From positions 744,001 through 808,000 of the forward strand of contig JAFCMP010000334.1 in assembly GCA_017506865.1 (NCBI GenBank): a stretch of 64,000 nucleotides of DNA. The letters are read 5' to 3'. The position numbers and the translations under genes are program-made. Position 1 is the stretch's first letter, and each line of letters opens with the position of its first letter. The notes under the pieces were generated by a model, which ran no database searches, was not told where the DNA came from, and worked only from the letters and a program-made list of their open reading frames with translations. This stretch comes from Tribonema minus (taxonomy: Eukaryota; Sar; Xanthophyceae; Tribonematales; Tribonemataceae). Below, piece by piece: positions 22,501-33,082 of the stretch.

Positions 22501-24404
22501 GGCGCACACTGGCAGAGTGCGGCGCAGGCAACAGCTGTCCGCGCTGACAACAAACCTGCAGAGCATGTCCAGCCGCAGTTCGCGGCCTCGTGGACGGCAG
22601 CTGCCAGTGGCGGCGCTCCTGCAGCGTCCACGGCAGGCGGCGGGCGCATCGTGCACTACTTCAGCTACTGTCAATGACTGCTGCAACCTGTTCGTATGCG
22701 CAAAGGGCTGCTTCTTGGCTCAGCTGGTCCGCTAAGTTGGCGGCGATCTTGCAGTCGAAGGTCAAGTACTAATGCTGTCATGCGCGAGACTTGAAGAGGA
22801 GCGCCGAACTTCAGGTGGTACCGCGCACGCTGGGCTGTAGCGCGCCGCAGTCCACCAGCGGGTCGAGCTACACAACGCATGTGGCGGCGCCCCTGGCGGA
22901 CTGCGCTGAGTATGCCGCCGCCGAGGCATGCAAACGCTGCAACCGTGTGTGGTGCCACCGGTCCGGGGGATCGGTTTCGGTACCCACCGCCTCACCCATC
23001 ATACCGGCACCTCCACCAGCAGCCCAGCAGCGTGTGTGGCACTGCCGCGGCGCACAGCAAGACCACAAGATGGTCAGTTTTGCGACCGCCTACAGTGACT
23101 GAACGGCAGCTATGGCGGCGCACGGGACAGCTGCCAGTGCGCCTCGGGCGGCACGCCGGCGCCGCACGCGGCACGTGCGCACGGCGCGCATGCTGCGCCG
23201 GCGCAGGGGGCATGCGCGATCATGGAGGGGTGGGGACTGCCCTGGCTTCTGCAGCAGCGACACATGGCGCTTCATCGGGGGGGGGGGTGGCCAGGTGAGG
23301 GTCACGGTGTTGGCGATGCGTTCAGCGGCATCTTTTCGCTGGACCGCCGTGACAGCGCGGACCATTCCGTGGCAGCGCCTGCACCAGTGCCCCTTCATGC
23401 GACGCATGCCAGCGGTGCGCAAGGCGCAGCAGCAGCAGCAGCAGCTGATGTGCGCGGCGCGGACGTTTTTCATGGCGGTGCCTGTGCCAGCGCCCCTTCC
23501 TGCGCTGCGCAGCGTGCACCGTGACGCCGCAACCTGCACCCCTGTGTGCACCATGTAACCAGAAAAAAGCACACTCGCCAACAGCAAGCAGAAGCCGGAC
23601 CGTGACAACACACAGAGCGCAGTGCGTGACGCTATGTTGCAGCACGCTCAGACCATGGCAGTGCGAGTTGTTCAACGCGCTGTTCGAGCAATTGTGCATC
23701 AGTGCTATGCAGGTGCGAGGTATCATGATGAGGCGGTCAGATGCTGAACAACGGACAGCACGCCTGCGTTGGCAACAAAGCATGCCTCATGGCCACAGTG
23801 GCCACAGTGTCCAGCATATGTCCATGTCATGCGTCCATTCCCTGGGCTAATGAGCACCAGCTGATCGGCCAGGGGGCGCAGATGTCAAAGCATTGAGTAC
23901 ATGGAAGTACATCATTATCGCACAGCACGCGCTTGCGGCGCATTGGTACGCACAAGGGGCTGCTTCATGCGCCTCCATTCGTTTTCTGCAGCACGACGCT
24001 ACTTTGCTAGACTAGACCACCAGTAGGCTAGTGTCATGACCAGATGGCCAGCGTGGGTGCAAACCCTATCTGCTCTGTTTACAGTAATACGCTCTGTTTA
24101 CAGTAATACGCGCACAAGTGCCTCAACCCACGTCCCAGCAGACGTGTTCAAGACAGGCAGGTGCTGTAAGCATACACGCCCATGAGCAGCGCCCCTGCGT
24201 GGTGGGGGCAGCGAGCAGCGCCTCCAGAGCGCAAGACTTTTCAATCTACAAACGCGCACGCAGGTTCAGGAATGTTTCACTCCCCGACGCCCCCGGCGTC
24301 CGCACCACTGGGGAGGCGAGCGCTGCCACCGCAGCATGCTTCGATGCTTTCGCCAGCGGCGGCCGCTCTGATGCAAGCGTGCACGCAGAGCTGCGGCGCG
24401 GGCG
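19534..24404. other. Intergenic interval, no gene recognised
   Basis: Lies between the convergent ends of the HugZ-like and S28 genes. ORF-rich GC sequence at 21300-22400 shows long open frames on both strands (for example minus 21456-22025, 189 codons) with no domain I can name. A CAG-type trinucleotide run lies near 21185-21235. A 19-bp tandem unit (GCTCTGTTTACAGTAATAC) lies at about 24073-24110. Many ATG-starting ORFs here are typical of GC-rich noncoding DNA. Confidence 0.5.
24079..24102 (-). promoter_or_regulatory. Candidate poly(A) signals of the S28 gene
   Basis: Two TGTAA motifs on the minus strand (plus-strand TTACA at 24079-24083 and 24098-24102) lie about 300 nt past the S28 stop codon. 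TGTAA is the usual chlorophyte poly(A) signal. They belong to a 19-bp tandem repeat, so this could be coincidence. Confidence 0.35.
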
Positions 24405-27400
24405 CTAAGCGGCCTCCGCAGCGGACGTTGGGGATTCTCCCTCCGGGGCCCACCCCATGACCCACTGCGTGACTTTGCGCAGCGTTTGCGCGCGCGCCCC
24501 CGTGACGGCCGCCGAGTCGGACGGCTGCGGCCACATGAGGTCAAGGTGGTGCGCAGCGTCCGGCAGCAGGATGGTCTGGCAGCGCTCAACAGGGGAGGGG
24601 GGATGGGGGGGAGGAGGGGGGCAAAGAGTGAGGGTGCGCGTTTCTAGGCTGTTGCAGGGTCAGCACTCAGCAGCAGGAGGAGCACGGGCTGTAAGTGGGG
24701 GGGGGCAAGGGTGGGGTGGGGGGGGCTGAGCTGCAGGGCGATTGCCAGGGCGCTGCGGGCTCACGAACGGCAGATGGCTTCGACGTTGACACGCAGCCCA
24801 AGCCTCAGTGCAAACTGTAGCAAGGCGCACCGATTCGCAGCGCGTGCGGTCTAAATCGTGAATGCCGTCCGCGTGAGCGCACCGCGCGCACGGCCGCAGC
24901 GAGGGGCCCAGAGGCAACGACGCTCCACAGCCGGCAAAGCCGCATGACTCATGGTATTGTTTTTGAGCCGTGCACTACGCGCAGCAATGAACCCCCTGTC
25001 ACGGCAGCACGCACCGTGACGCTGTCCTCGTTGATGCCAGGGTCCCCGGGGAGGACGCCCAGGGGCCCCCACGGGTCCATGTCGCCATTTGTGAAGACGA
25101 CGTTGGACAGTGACTTCAGCCGCTGCGGGGGGGCGGGGGGGGGGGGGGGGGGGGGGGGGGACAAGAGAGCTTGGTGAGGGCGTTGGTGGCAAGACATCAA
25201 ATGAAGGGCGACGCCGCTGCTTCTAGCCGCTGACCCTGTCACGACGCCAGAGCTGGTCAGGTTTACCCTAGCCCTACTCCTGACCTTGCTCCTGAATTCA
25301 ACTCTAGCTCCTTGACACGAGAGCTCGTGATGAGGGCGTGCCGAGTTGCTGGCGATGATACGCATATCAAGGGCGACGCCGCTGTTCCTCACGCCGCTGA
25401 CCCTGACGTTACGGCAGAACTGCATTGGTTGGCGTTACCCTCACCTGACTCCTGACCCTAATCATAAGTTGAATTCCAACTCTACCTCCCTCAGCCGAGA
25501 GGCACGCCGCATGTCACGTGTTGCCAATGCGCCAGCGACGCTTACGACGAGCACGCATGGACGCTTGCGTTGAAACCTGCTGCAGAGCAGTGCCGATACT
25601 CGTCCCGGAAGTTAACACTTGGGCCGGGCTGAAAGCTCACGCGCATTGTACGTACACGCCATCATGACATTGAGTGGTCTGAGTGCGGCGACCCCTGGCA
25701 GGGGTGGCGCCGCCACCGGCGCGAGCGCTGATGTAGAATTCAACTGTCTACTGCCGCGGTGCACAAGTGCTTGTGCACCGCAAAGACGTGACCGTGTTCT
25801 TTTCGTCTCTTGTATCCCCAAGAGGACCTTCAAGGATGATGTCAACGAACTGTGCCGCCGGACTTGATGACGGCACGGTCCCACCGCGGCGCCACGTCTT
25901 ACCGGTCGGCAGCCTTGAGACAAAACTTCAAAAGAAAACACCACAACATGAACACAACAACAACGTAGAGACGAAACTTCAAAGGCACCTTGCCGCCAAA
26001 CCCTATGGCGGCCCGGTCCCACCACATCGCCACGCAACGCCGGTCCGCAGCACCTGCGGCCATCACACTACAAAGCCAAACATCACGATGATATGACCTT
26101 GAACTTATGTTAGAGATATTGATGTATATTTCTATGATCTTCAAACGCACCTTGCCACCGACCTCGATGGCGGCCCAGTCCCACCACAACGCCGCGTAGT
26201 ATCGGTCGGCGGCAGCTGCTGCCATCAGACAACACTACAAAGCTAAACACAACAACGAAACTTAAATGAAACTTCAAACGCACCTTCCCGCCGAACTCAA
26301 TGGCGGCCCAGTCCCACCACGGCGCCACGCCGTTCTGATCCGCAGCCCCCGCGGCTATCAGATCACACGAAGGTCAACGCCAGACATCACCCCATCAACG
26401 TCACCAACTTCAAATGAATCTTCAAATGCACCTTGCCACCAAACTCGATGGCGGCCCAGTCCCACCACGGCGCCACGCCGTACTGGTCGGCGCACTTGGC
26501 GCGCTCGCGCTCGTCGTCCCACGGCGCGTCCCAGAACATGTCCGTCACGCCGTCCGTCGCACATGGCACCCACATCTCGGTGCACGCCTGCGGCGCGCAA
26601 GGCAAGGGAAGTGCATGCACGATTGGTGATGTGATGTGTTTCCGCGCAGAGTGCGCGCCCTGCTTGGAGGGGACAGGGTGCTTCGGCAGTGCTTCAAAAG
26701 GAATGGTTTTTCGGCGCTGTGTCCGCCGTGAACGGCACCCACATCTCCATGCACGCCTGCGCGGCGCAGGGGGGGCGGTGAGCGGCGAGTGAGGGGCGCT
26801 GCCGATGATATGAGGTGATACGTGCCACTCAGCACAGTGTGCTGCGTGCACGCTCTGAAAATGCAGTCACCTAGGAGTTGCTTGCGCTAACTGTCGCAGA
26901 CGGCACCCACACCTCGGTGTACGCCTGCGGCGCGGCAGGCCAGGGAAGTGCATGCACAATTGGATGATGTGATGTGTTTCCACGCAGAGTGCGCGCCCTG
27001 CTTGGAGGGGACAGGGTGCTTAGGCAGTGCTTCAAGAGCAGTTTCCGGCGCTGCGTCCGCCGTGAACGGCATCCACATCTCGGTGCACGCCTGCGGCGCA
27101 GCGGCGCAGGTGGCGGTGAGCGGCGAGTGAGGTGTACCCGCGTGCAGAGTGCGCGCCCTAGAGGCGGGGAGCAAAGTGCAGTCATCTATGTGTGTCGCTT
27201 GCGCCACCCGTCGCGAACGGCACCCACATCTCCGTGCACGCCTGCGGCGCAGGGGGGGCAGCAGGCGGTGAGTGAGGGGCACTGCCAGTGGTGGAAGGTG
27301 TACCCCGTGCAGAGTGTACGCTTCAAATGCAGTCACCTAGGAGTTGCTTGCGCTGTCTGTCACAAACGGTGTCCCCATCTGAGGGAAGGGTATGCGCTCT

Positions 27401-30400
27401 TGGTGATGTGAGTGTTCCCGTGCAGCGAGCGTGCCCTGCTTGGAGGCGGCATGATGCATGATGCATTCCCTTCTCTTTCTTTGCTTTGAGGTGCTGGAAA
27501 AGTTGTACTTCGAAGTACTTCTATCAGTCACATCTTGGCGCGCCTCTGCGGCCCCAAGGGCAACACGAGGGGCAGGCGCAGCGTGAGCGCTTTCAACAGC
27601 CTTGAATCCAGGGAGTTATGGTCGCCGCCATGGGAGCGGCCATCGTGTACAACTCACAGCTCACGTATTACCCCCCCCCCCCCCAGTTCACTCGCATGCA
27701 CAACTCCCGCCCCCCGCTCCCATTCCTCTCATGCAGCCTTGATCCCATGCAACTATTCAAAAGCACCATTTTCTGTGCGAGCGCGGGGGGAGGGGCAAGC
27801 GGCCAGAGGCAACGCTACACATCCTTGAAGCCCCTGCGGAGCGCTGACCTGATACCCCCATCCCGTCAGGTCGGCGTCGGTCTCGGGATTGGGCCCCGCG
27901 CCCGCGTCGAAGCACGGAACTGTCCCTGTGGCATTGTACAACACGCCCGCTGCGTGCGCGAGGCCTTCCAGTAGCTGTGCCTCCCAGTCTTGCACGTGCG
28001 CGCTATTCGAGGTTGTGTCATCACCACCAGCATCTGCGGAGGAGTGGGCGGGGGGAGGGCGGGGGGGGGTATCGGCACAGTCAAGGGGATCAGAAGGGGG
28101 AGGGGGGGGGGGGGGGGTTCTGTGATTGTGGCAGCAGGCAACGAACACCGATGGCGCAGGGGTGGTGCAAGCTCCGCAGGGCTCATTGCATTGGCGGGTG
28201 TTGACTGTCCACGCAAGTACGGCGTGAGACGAATGAAGCTGGACACTTAAAAGCATAAAGTGCCATGACAACTGTCAACAAGGACAATGCACCAGCGAAA
28301 ACCGCACCCGACGTCGCCGGCGGCGGTGGCAGGCAGCGGTGCGCACGCGCCACACGCACCGAGATACGCAACGTTACACAATAGACACCACTTAACAAGG
28401 ACAATGTGTAAGGGAAATGTATAAGGGAAAACCGCACCAGGCGTCGCTGCCGGCAGGATCGGGTCGCTGAGCGGAGCGCACGCGCACTGCATGGGCCACG
28501 CTGGCAGCACCCCGCCACCATTGGTCATGTACGCCGAGGGCCACGGGTAGTTGCCCATGGCGAGCGTGCCCCACGCGTCCTGCAGCCAGAGCGCGACGTC
28601 ATCGACGGCGGCGGCGCTGTCCGGCGCGGTGCAGAGGCGCAGGTGGCGCGCCAGCGCCGCGCGGCCGCCGTCGCTGCGAGGGGGCGGGGGGGAAAGGGGA
28701 AGATGGGTATCGGCGAGCGGGGGGTATGTAGTAGGGAAGGTAATTTAAGCGACGGAAGCGTAAGGTAGGTAGCGTCGTGCGGCCAGCGCGCGATGTCATC
28801 GACGGCGGCGGCGCTGTCCGGCGCAGCGCAGAGGCGCAGGTGACGCGCCAGCGGGGCGCGGCCGCCGTCGCTGCGAGACAAAGGAGGGGTTGGGGGTGGG
28901 GGTGGGGTGGGGCAGGGGGTAGGTAGTATCGTTGAGCGGAGTAAATGTGATAGGGCAGGCATGTGTGCGATGGAAACGCACGGCAGGTGCCGCGCCAGTG
29001 CCGCGCGGCCGCAGTCGCTGCGACGCCGGGGGGGGGGGGGGGGAGGGGGTAGGTAACGGTGAGCGGAGGTGATGTGATAGGGCAGGTATTTTTGTGCGAT
29101 GGAAGCGTACGGTAGGTGTCAGCGCTGCGTGGTCGTCATCGCTGCGCTCGGCCGGGGGCTGGGCACGGCGTCGGAGCCGGGTAGCGGTGAGCGAGAGGCA
29201 TGCAGGTGTTGATCAAATGGGAGCACACTGTCGGGAATACTGCAGGCAACAGCGCCGCGCGGTTGTCATCGATGCACAGGGCAGTGGTGCCAGCGTAAGG
29301 TTGGCATGTATCAGTGAGCAGTGGGTACGTACTGAGTAATGAAAGCATGCGGTAAGTATCACCGCCGCACGCCCGTTGGCGCTGCGCTCGGGGCGGGCGA
29401 TGGGGACGGCGCTGGGGGTAAGCGGCAGTGGGCGCAAGGTACAAAGGCATTGAACAGTGAAAGTGTGCCGTGGGCACCAGCGCTCAGCGGGGCTAGCGCC
29501 GCTGCGCCGGCGACAACACGAGCGCAGGGCACGGCGTCCTTCAACCGTGGGTATGCACAGTACAGAGGGTATGCGTCAGTCAAGCGGCGACAACATAGCG
29601 GGCAGGGCACCAACGAGCAATGACACACGTCGCTGCGCCGCGGCCTCACCTGCCGCCGAGGCGGAACAGCGGCGCCCACGCGCGCCGCACGTTGTCGGCG
29701 CACGCCCCGTAGCGCGCCGCCGTGTCGGTCACGCGCGCCGCGAACGCCAGCGCGCCGCGCGCATGCTGCCCGGTGAACGCGAGCACCGGCGCGCTGCCGG
29801 CGACGGCGCCGGCAACGACGTGAGGGTACCTGCGGGGAGTCGACGCGCAGAGCAAAGCGCGTCGACGGCGATTGAGGTGGCGCAGGCGGTGCGCGTGCTG
29901 TCGAAAGGCACGGAGCGGACCAGCGGGCGCTGCCGGCGCTGAATGCACCCCAAGATGCTGTTGATAATGCAAGTGAGACCGCCTCTGTGCTGCAGGCAAC
30001 ACAACCCCATCCGCAGCAACGCTCCGCGATGCACGCACTCACTTTGCGCGCAGCCACGTGGCGAGCATCCCGCCGTACGAGCCGCCGTACGCGACGACGG
30101 CCTGGCTTGCGCCCGCTCGCAGTGCCTCGATGAGCCGTGCGTAGTCCGACAGCGCCTGTGCGGCGCTGAGGTGCTCCCTGTGGGGGCGCTCTTTGTCGTC
30201 ATTGCCCGCGAACGGCTGCGACTGGCCTGCAATGGCGCAGCGCCAGGTGTGAAACGGCACGCACCGTGAGCGCGTGCGATCGCAGCGTGAGGCGTTGTGA
30301 TGACGGGGAGGCAGTGCTCAGGTGTAGTCGGACAGCGCCTGCGCGGCGCTGAGGTGCTCCCTGTGGGGGGGGGGGCGCTCTTTGGCATCATTGCCCACGA

Positions 30401-32941
30401 ACGGCTGCGACTGGCCTGCGGCGATGCGCCGCCGCGGGCGAGCACTGTAATGAATGCACTGTGAGCGTGCGCGATCGCGGCGGGCTGAGCAATGAGGCGC
30501 AGTGATGACGGGGGGAGGCAGCGCTCAGGCGATGGCGGCGGGCTGCCATGGCGTGCACCGGCAGCAGCGGCGGTGCCGCGCACGCGCGTTCGGTAACGCT
30601 GCGCAGCTCGTGGCATGACGCGGCGGCGCCTGGTCATTGCATGCTGAGCGCTGAGGTGCTACCTGCACGCATGCGTAAACGCGTCGGCGCCGGGCTAAAC
30701 TCCACTAATGTCATGCGGCACTCGCGTTGACGGGGTCCCGCTTGCCGTGAATGCTTGTCATTCACATCGAGGACTGTGTGAGGCCTCGTGGCGAAGCGGC
30801 GGGGATTCCACGATATGGCGCATGCCAGGTTCACGGGTGCGCAACTAACAGACTTCGCCCCCACCATCCACCAATCTACGCAATTCATCGATTGCACCAA
30901 CCGTTGCATCGGTTGCATTGGGGCGTCCCTCGCCCCCATCCTTCAGAGGTAAAGTGGAGGGGCTCCCTTGAATTGATTTATCCAGGTGCTCGCATGTATG
31001 GGCACGGGGCATCCGCACGATAGAAGTGATGCTCAGCGACAACGAGGATGGCGCCGAGCTGGCGCGCTGCAGTTTGTTTTCACATTGCCCCGGTTGCGAT
31101 CACGCCCGCCTCATTGCCGTAGTCTAGTATGATGCCCGCATACTCAAGAAGAAGCACTTTACAGAATAGAATGTGCTTCAGAGTACGTAAATATCAGGGC
31201 AACTACTAATCGCGTGCGGACATGGGGCGTACGCGCCATAGAAGCGATGCTCAGCAAAGACCAGCACCGCGCCGAGTTCACGCGCCGCAGTGTACATGGC
31301 GCCGGTCGCGTTTGCGCCTGCCTCGTTGCCGCAGTCAACTGCCCACTTAAAAGTAGATTCTACAATAAACATTGAGGTGCTCGCGTATAGGGACGCGAGG
31401 CGTACGCACCGTAGAAGCGATGCTCAGCAAAGACCAGCACCGCGCCGAGTTCACGCGCCGCAGTGTACATGGCGCCGGTCGCGTTGACGTACAGCGCCAC
31501 GTCCGCCTCATTGCCGCAGTAGAAGAGCATCGGGCCGCCGAGGGACCAGTGCTCGTCGCACCAGAAGTACCTGGAGTTGGAGTTGTGAAATTTGAAGTTG
31601 GTTCGCGGAGGGGGGGGGGGGGGAGCGTGGGGTCAGGGAGGTCGAGCGCTCATGATGAGGGTTTTCGGCGCGCGTTCGCACAACGGAGGTAACTGTTTCA
31701 TGCCGCGCACGGACGAGCGATTTGCGCTGCATGCGATTCTTCCAAGGACGAGAATGATACATCTGACCCTAGACCTAACCGTAACCCCAGGTAAGCGTGT
31801 GATCCGATAAGTATTGATGTACTGGTGTGGGCAGTGTAGGTAAAGCCAACACCAATGACAGGCGGTCTCATTGAGGCATGCACGGCAACAGCATGCAGTG
31901 TCAGAAGCCTGTGAGAGCAGTCCTACATACAGTGGAACACTGAATTACTAGATGTGCGCCTGGGCAAGATGGTGCGGTGTGTCAAATGTCTGTGTGCGCC
32001 ATTTCTGCGCGCGGCTCGAGGAGCTGCGCTACTGGCATGCCATCCCCGCAGCGATGCTGGCGGCACAGCGACATGATCTGGATGGCGTATGCAGTGACTC
32101 GCGCATGTCCGCAAGGAGCAAAAATAACAAAGCCTACCTACATGAGTCCGATCGACTCGGGCCGAGCCGTCTTTCGGATAGACACGGTCGAGTCACTCCA
32201 TACCATATCCATGTCACATACTTGTCGCAGACACATAACATGAACACCCATCCCTGCCCCACAGTTTCCCGGAAACAGGTGGCGTTCTGCTGCGGATGGC
32301 CCACGTGCGTTCGTCATTCAGGGGAGTTCATGTTTCAACATCAGTCAGGGTGGGCGTAATTACTGGTTATGGCGGTGCTGCTGGCCATCGCCATGTATCC
32401 GGGGGCCACGGCCAACTCCTCGTTGATACTGGGCCGTTTGCCGGTGGCACATATTCAATGTTCAAAGTAAAAATCATGTTGGGTGCCCTTCAAGGCGGCG
32501 TCGTCATGTAAAGTTGTTGAAGTTGGTCGAGTAGGAGAAAGGGTATAATCCGCCAGTTGTTGAGGTGATGCATGTGTTTCTGCCTCTGCACCGTGAACGA
32601 AGATTTGTGAATAATCTCCTCCCTCGAGTCTGCAGCCGACTTCGCTTCAACATCAAGTGAAGGCATGGCAAACTGCCAGGCGCGAAGATTACTAGAAGTG
32701 CATCGTACCTTTGATTCCAGGCTGTCACTCCTTCAGGCCCTGGTGCCCGGCTGAAATGGTCCAACGGCTGCTCGAACCACCTCTCCTGACAGCCAGCAGC
32801 CGCAAGGTGCGCATGATCACCCTGCTGCAGGGCATGAGGTACAGCAGGCGGCGGCAGTACAGGGCGTGCCTGCAATGCAGGCAGCGCTGCTGCTGCCACC
32901 AGCAGCGCTGCTCTGTATCTAGATGCCAGTGATGTTCGCAT
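24405..32941 (-). CDS. S28-family serine carboxypeptidase (Pro-X type), secreted
   Basis: Nine exons in transcription order: 32709-32941, 31410-31570, 30043-30226, 29650-29829, 28438-28673, 27849-28033, 26432-26587, 25015-25122, 24405-24584 (540 aa), with phases consistent throughout. The first 25 or so residues form a signal peptide (hydrophobic AALLVAAAALPALQA). S28 landmarks follow: RWFEQPLDHF, LFYCGNEADV, LVFAEHRFYG, then AYGGSYGGMLATWLRAK with nucleophile Ser181. Later come LPAWPMQC, CTEMWVPC, FTNGDMDPWG with Asp461 and DAAHHLDLM with the His493/494 pair, giving a complete Ser-Asp-His triad. Relatives (lysosomal Pro-X carboxypeptidase, DPP7) cleave after proline in acidic compartments, so a vacuolar or secreted role is inferred. 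The gene starts 141 bp from the divergent RING gene. Introns 2, 4, 5, 6 and 7 are loaded with exon echoes. Confidence 0.94.
25127..25160 (-). repeat. Poly-C 3' splice tract (poly-G on plus strand)
   Basis: Seven G, one C, then 26 G on the plus strand. In gene sense this is an almost pure C tract of 33 bases directly preceding GCAG at the S28 exon 8 acceptor, serving as the polypyrimidine tract. Confidence 0.85.
25168..25530. repeat. Tandem repeat of about 170 bp in S28 intron 7
   Basis: Two diverged units (about 25168-25335 and 25336-25530) share GATGAGGGCGT or GGTGAGGGCGT, AAGGGCGACGCCGCTG, CGCTGACCCTG and a CCTGACTCCTGACC-like block ending near a TTGAATTCCAACTCTA-type sequence. It lies just upstream (in gene sense) of the exon 8 acceptor and may be echo-derived intron sequence. 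Confidence 0.7.
25810..26431 (-). repeat. Four downstream echoes of S28 exon 7 donor side
   Basis: Copies of the exon 7 3' end (W-W-D-W-A-A-I-E coding; plus-strand block GATGGCGGCCCAGTCCCACC) lie at about 26303, 26170, 26008 and 25870, after the functional block at 26451. Spacing is 148, 133, 162 and 138 bp. The GGCAAGGTG-like donor is kept in the first three. The most distant copy is the most degraded. Confidence 0.92.
26588..27410 (-). repeat. Upstream echoes of S28 exon 7 acceptor side
   Basis: The plus-strand block ACGGCACCCACATCTC..TGCACGCCTGCGG (acceptor GCCGCAG plus the start of exon 7) recurs at 26751, 26920, 27086 and 27237 after the functional site at 26583. Spacing is 168, 169, 166 and 151 bp. 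A fifth, decayed copy is near 27360. A TGTTTCCGCGCAGAGTGCGCGCCC block recurs in the same register. Several copies keep the encoded CTEMW-like start. Confidence 0.92.
28262..28335 (-). repeat. Downstream echo of S28 exon 5 donor region
   Basis: The donor context GGTGCGGTTTTC and the following intron text CACATTGTCCTTGTT at the exon 5 junction (28438) recur about 110 bp downstream in gene sense, with a rearranged CTGCCGG-like block before them. Confidence 0.7.
28740..29520 (-). repeat. Five upstream echoes of S28 exon 5 acceptor side
   Basis: The exon 5 start (RHLRLC..APDSAAAVDD coding) with its CGCAGCGAC acceptor recurs almost intact at about 28783-28877. Progressively shorter copies follow near 28985-29026, 29103-29150, 29345-29392 and 29455-29500. 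Each is flanked by a G-rich run and a GTAGGTA-like block. Decay increases with distance from the functional exon. Confidence 0.85.
30310..30430 (-). repeat. Upstream echo of S28 exon 3 acceptor side
   Basis: About 110 bp of intron end plus exon 3 start (Q-S-Q-P-F and L-S-A-A-Q-A-L-S-D-Y coding) is repeated at 30320-30425 beside the functional exon at 30043-30226. The copy carries a 12-base C run inside it and then hits a stop, so it cannot replace the exon. Confidence 0.88.
30985..31345 (-). repeat. Two downstream echoes of S28 exon 2 donor side
   Basis: Copies at about 31204-31340 and 31005-31115 repeat the 3' half of exon 2. The nearer copy still encodes N-A-T-G-A-M-Y-T-A-A-R-E-L-G and F-A-E-H-R-F-Y-G. 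The farther one is heavily mutated. A CGTACGC donor context is retained in the nearer copy. Confidence 0.9.
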
Positions 32942-33082
32942 GCCGCCTCGAGGTCACACCGCACACAGAGTGAGTGTTTTTTCAACTGTTGCAACTTCAC
33001 ATTGAGAAACTCGCCCATCTCAGGAAACGGAGCACGGTGACTCTGACGCCACGCCCCGCCGGCGCACGCACGCGTGCTCAGT
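32942..33082. promoter_or_regulatory. Shared divergent promoter, S28 / RING
   Basis: Only 141 bp separate the S28 ATG (minus) and the RING ATG (plus). Any 5' UTRs and the promoter must lie here, or the 5' UTRs overlap. I see no TATA box. Confidence 0.55.
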
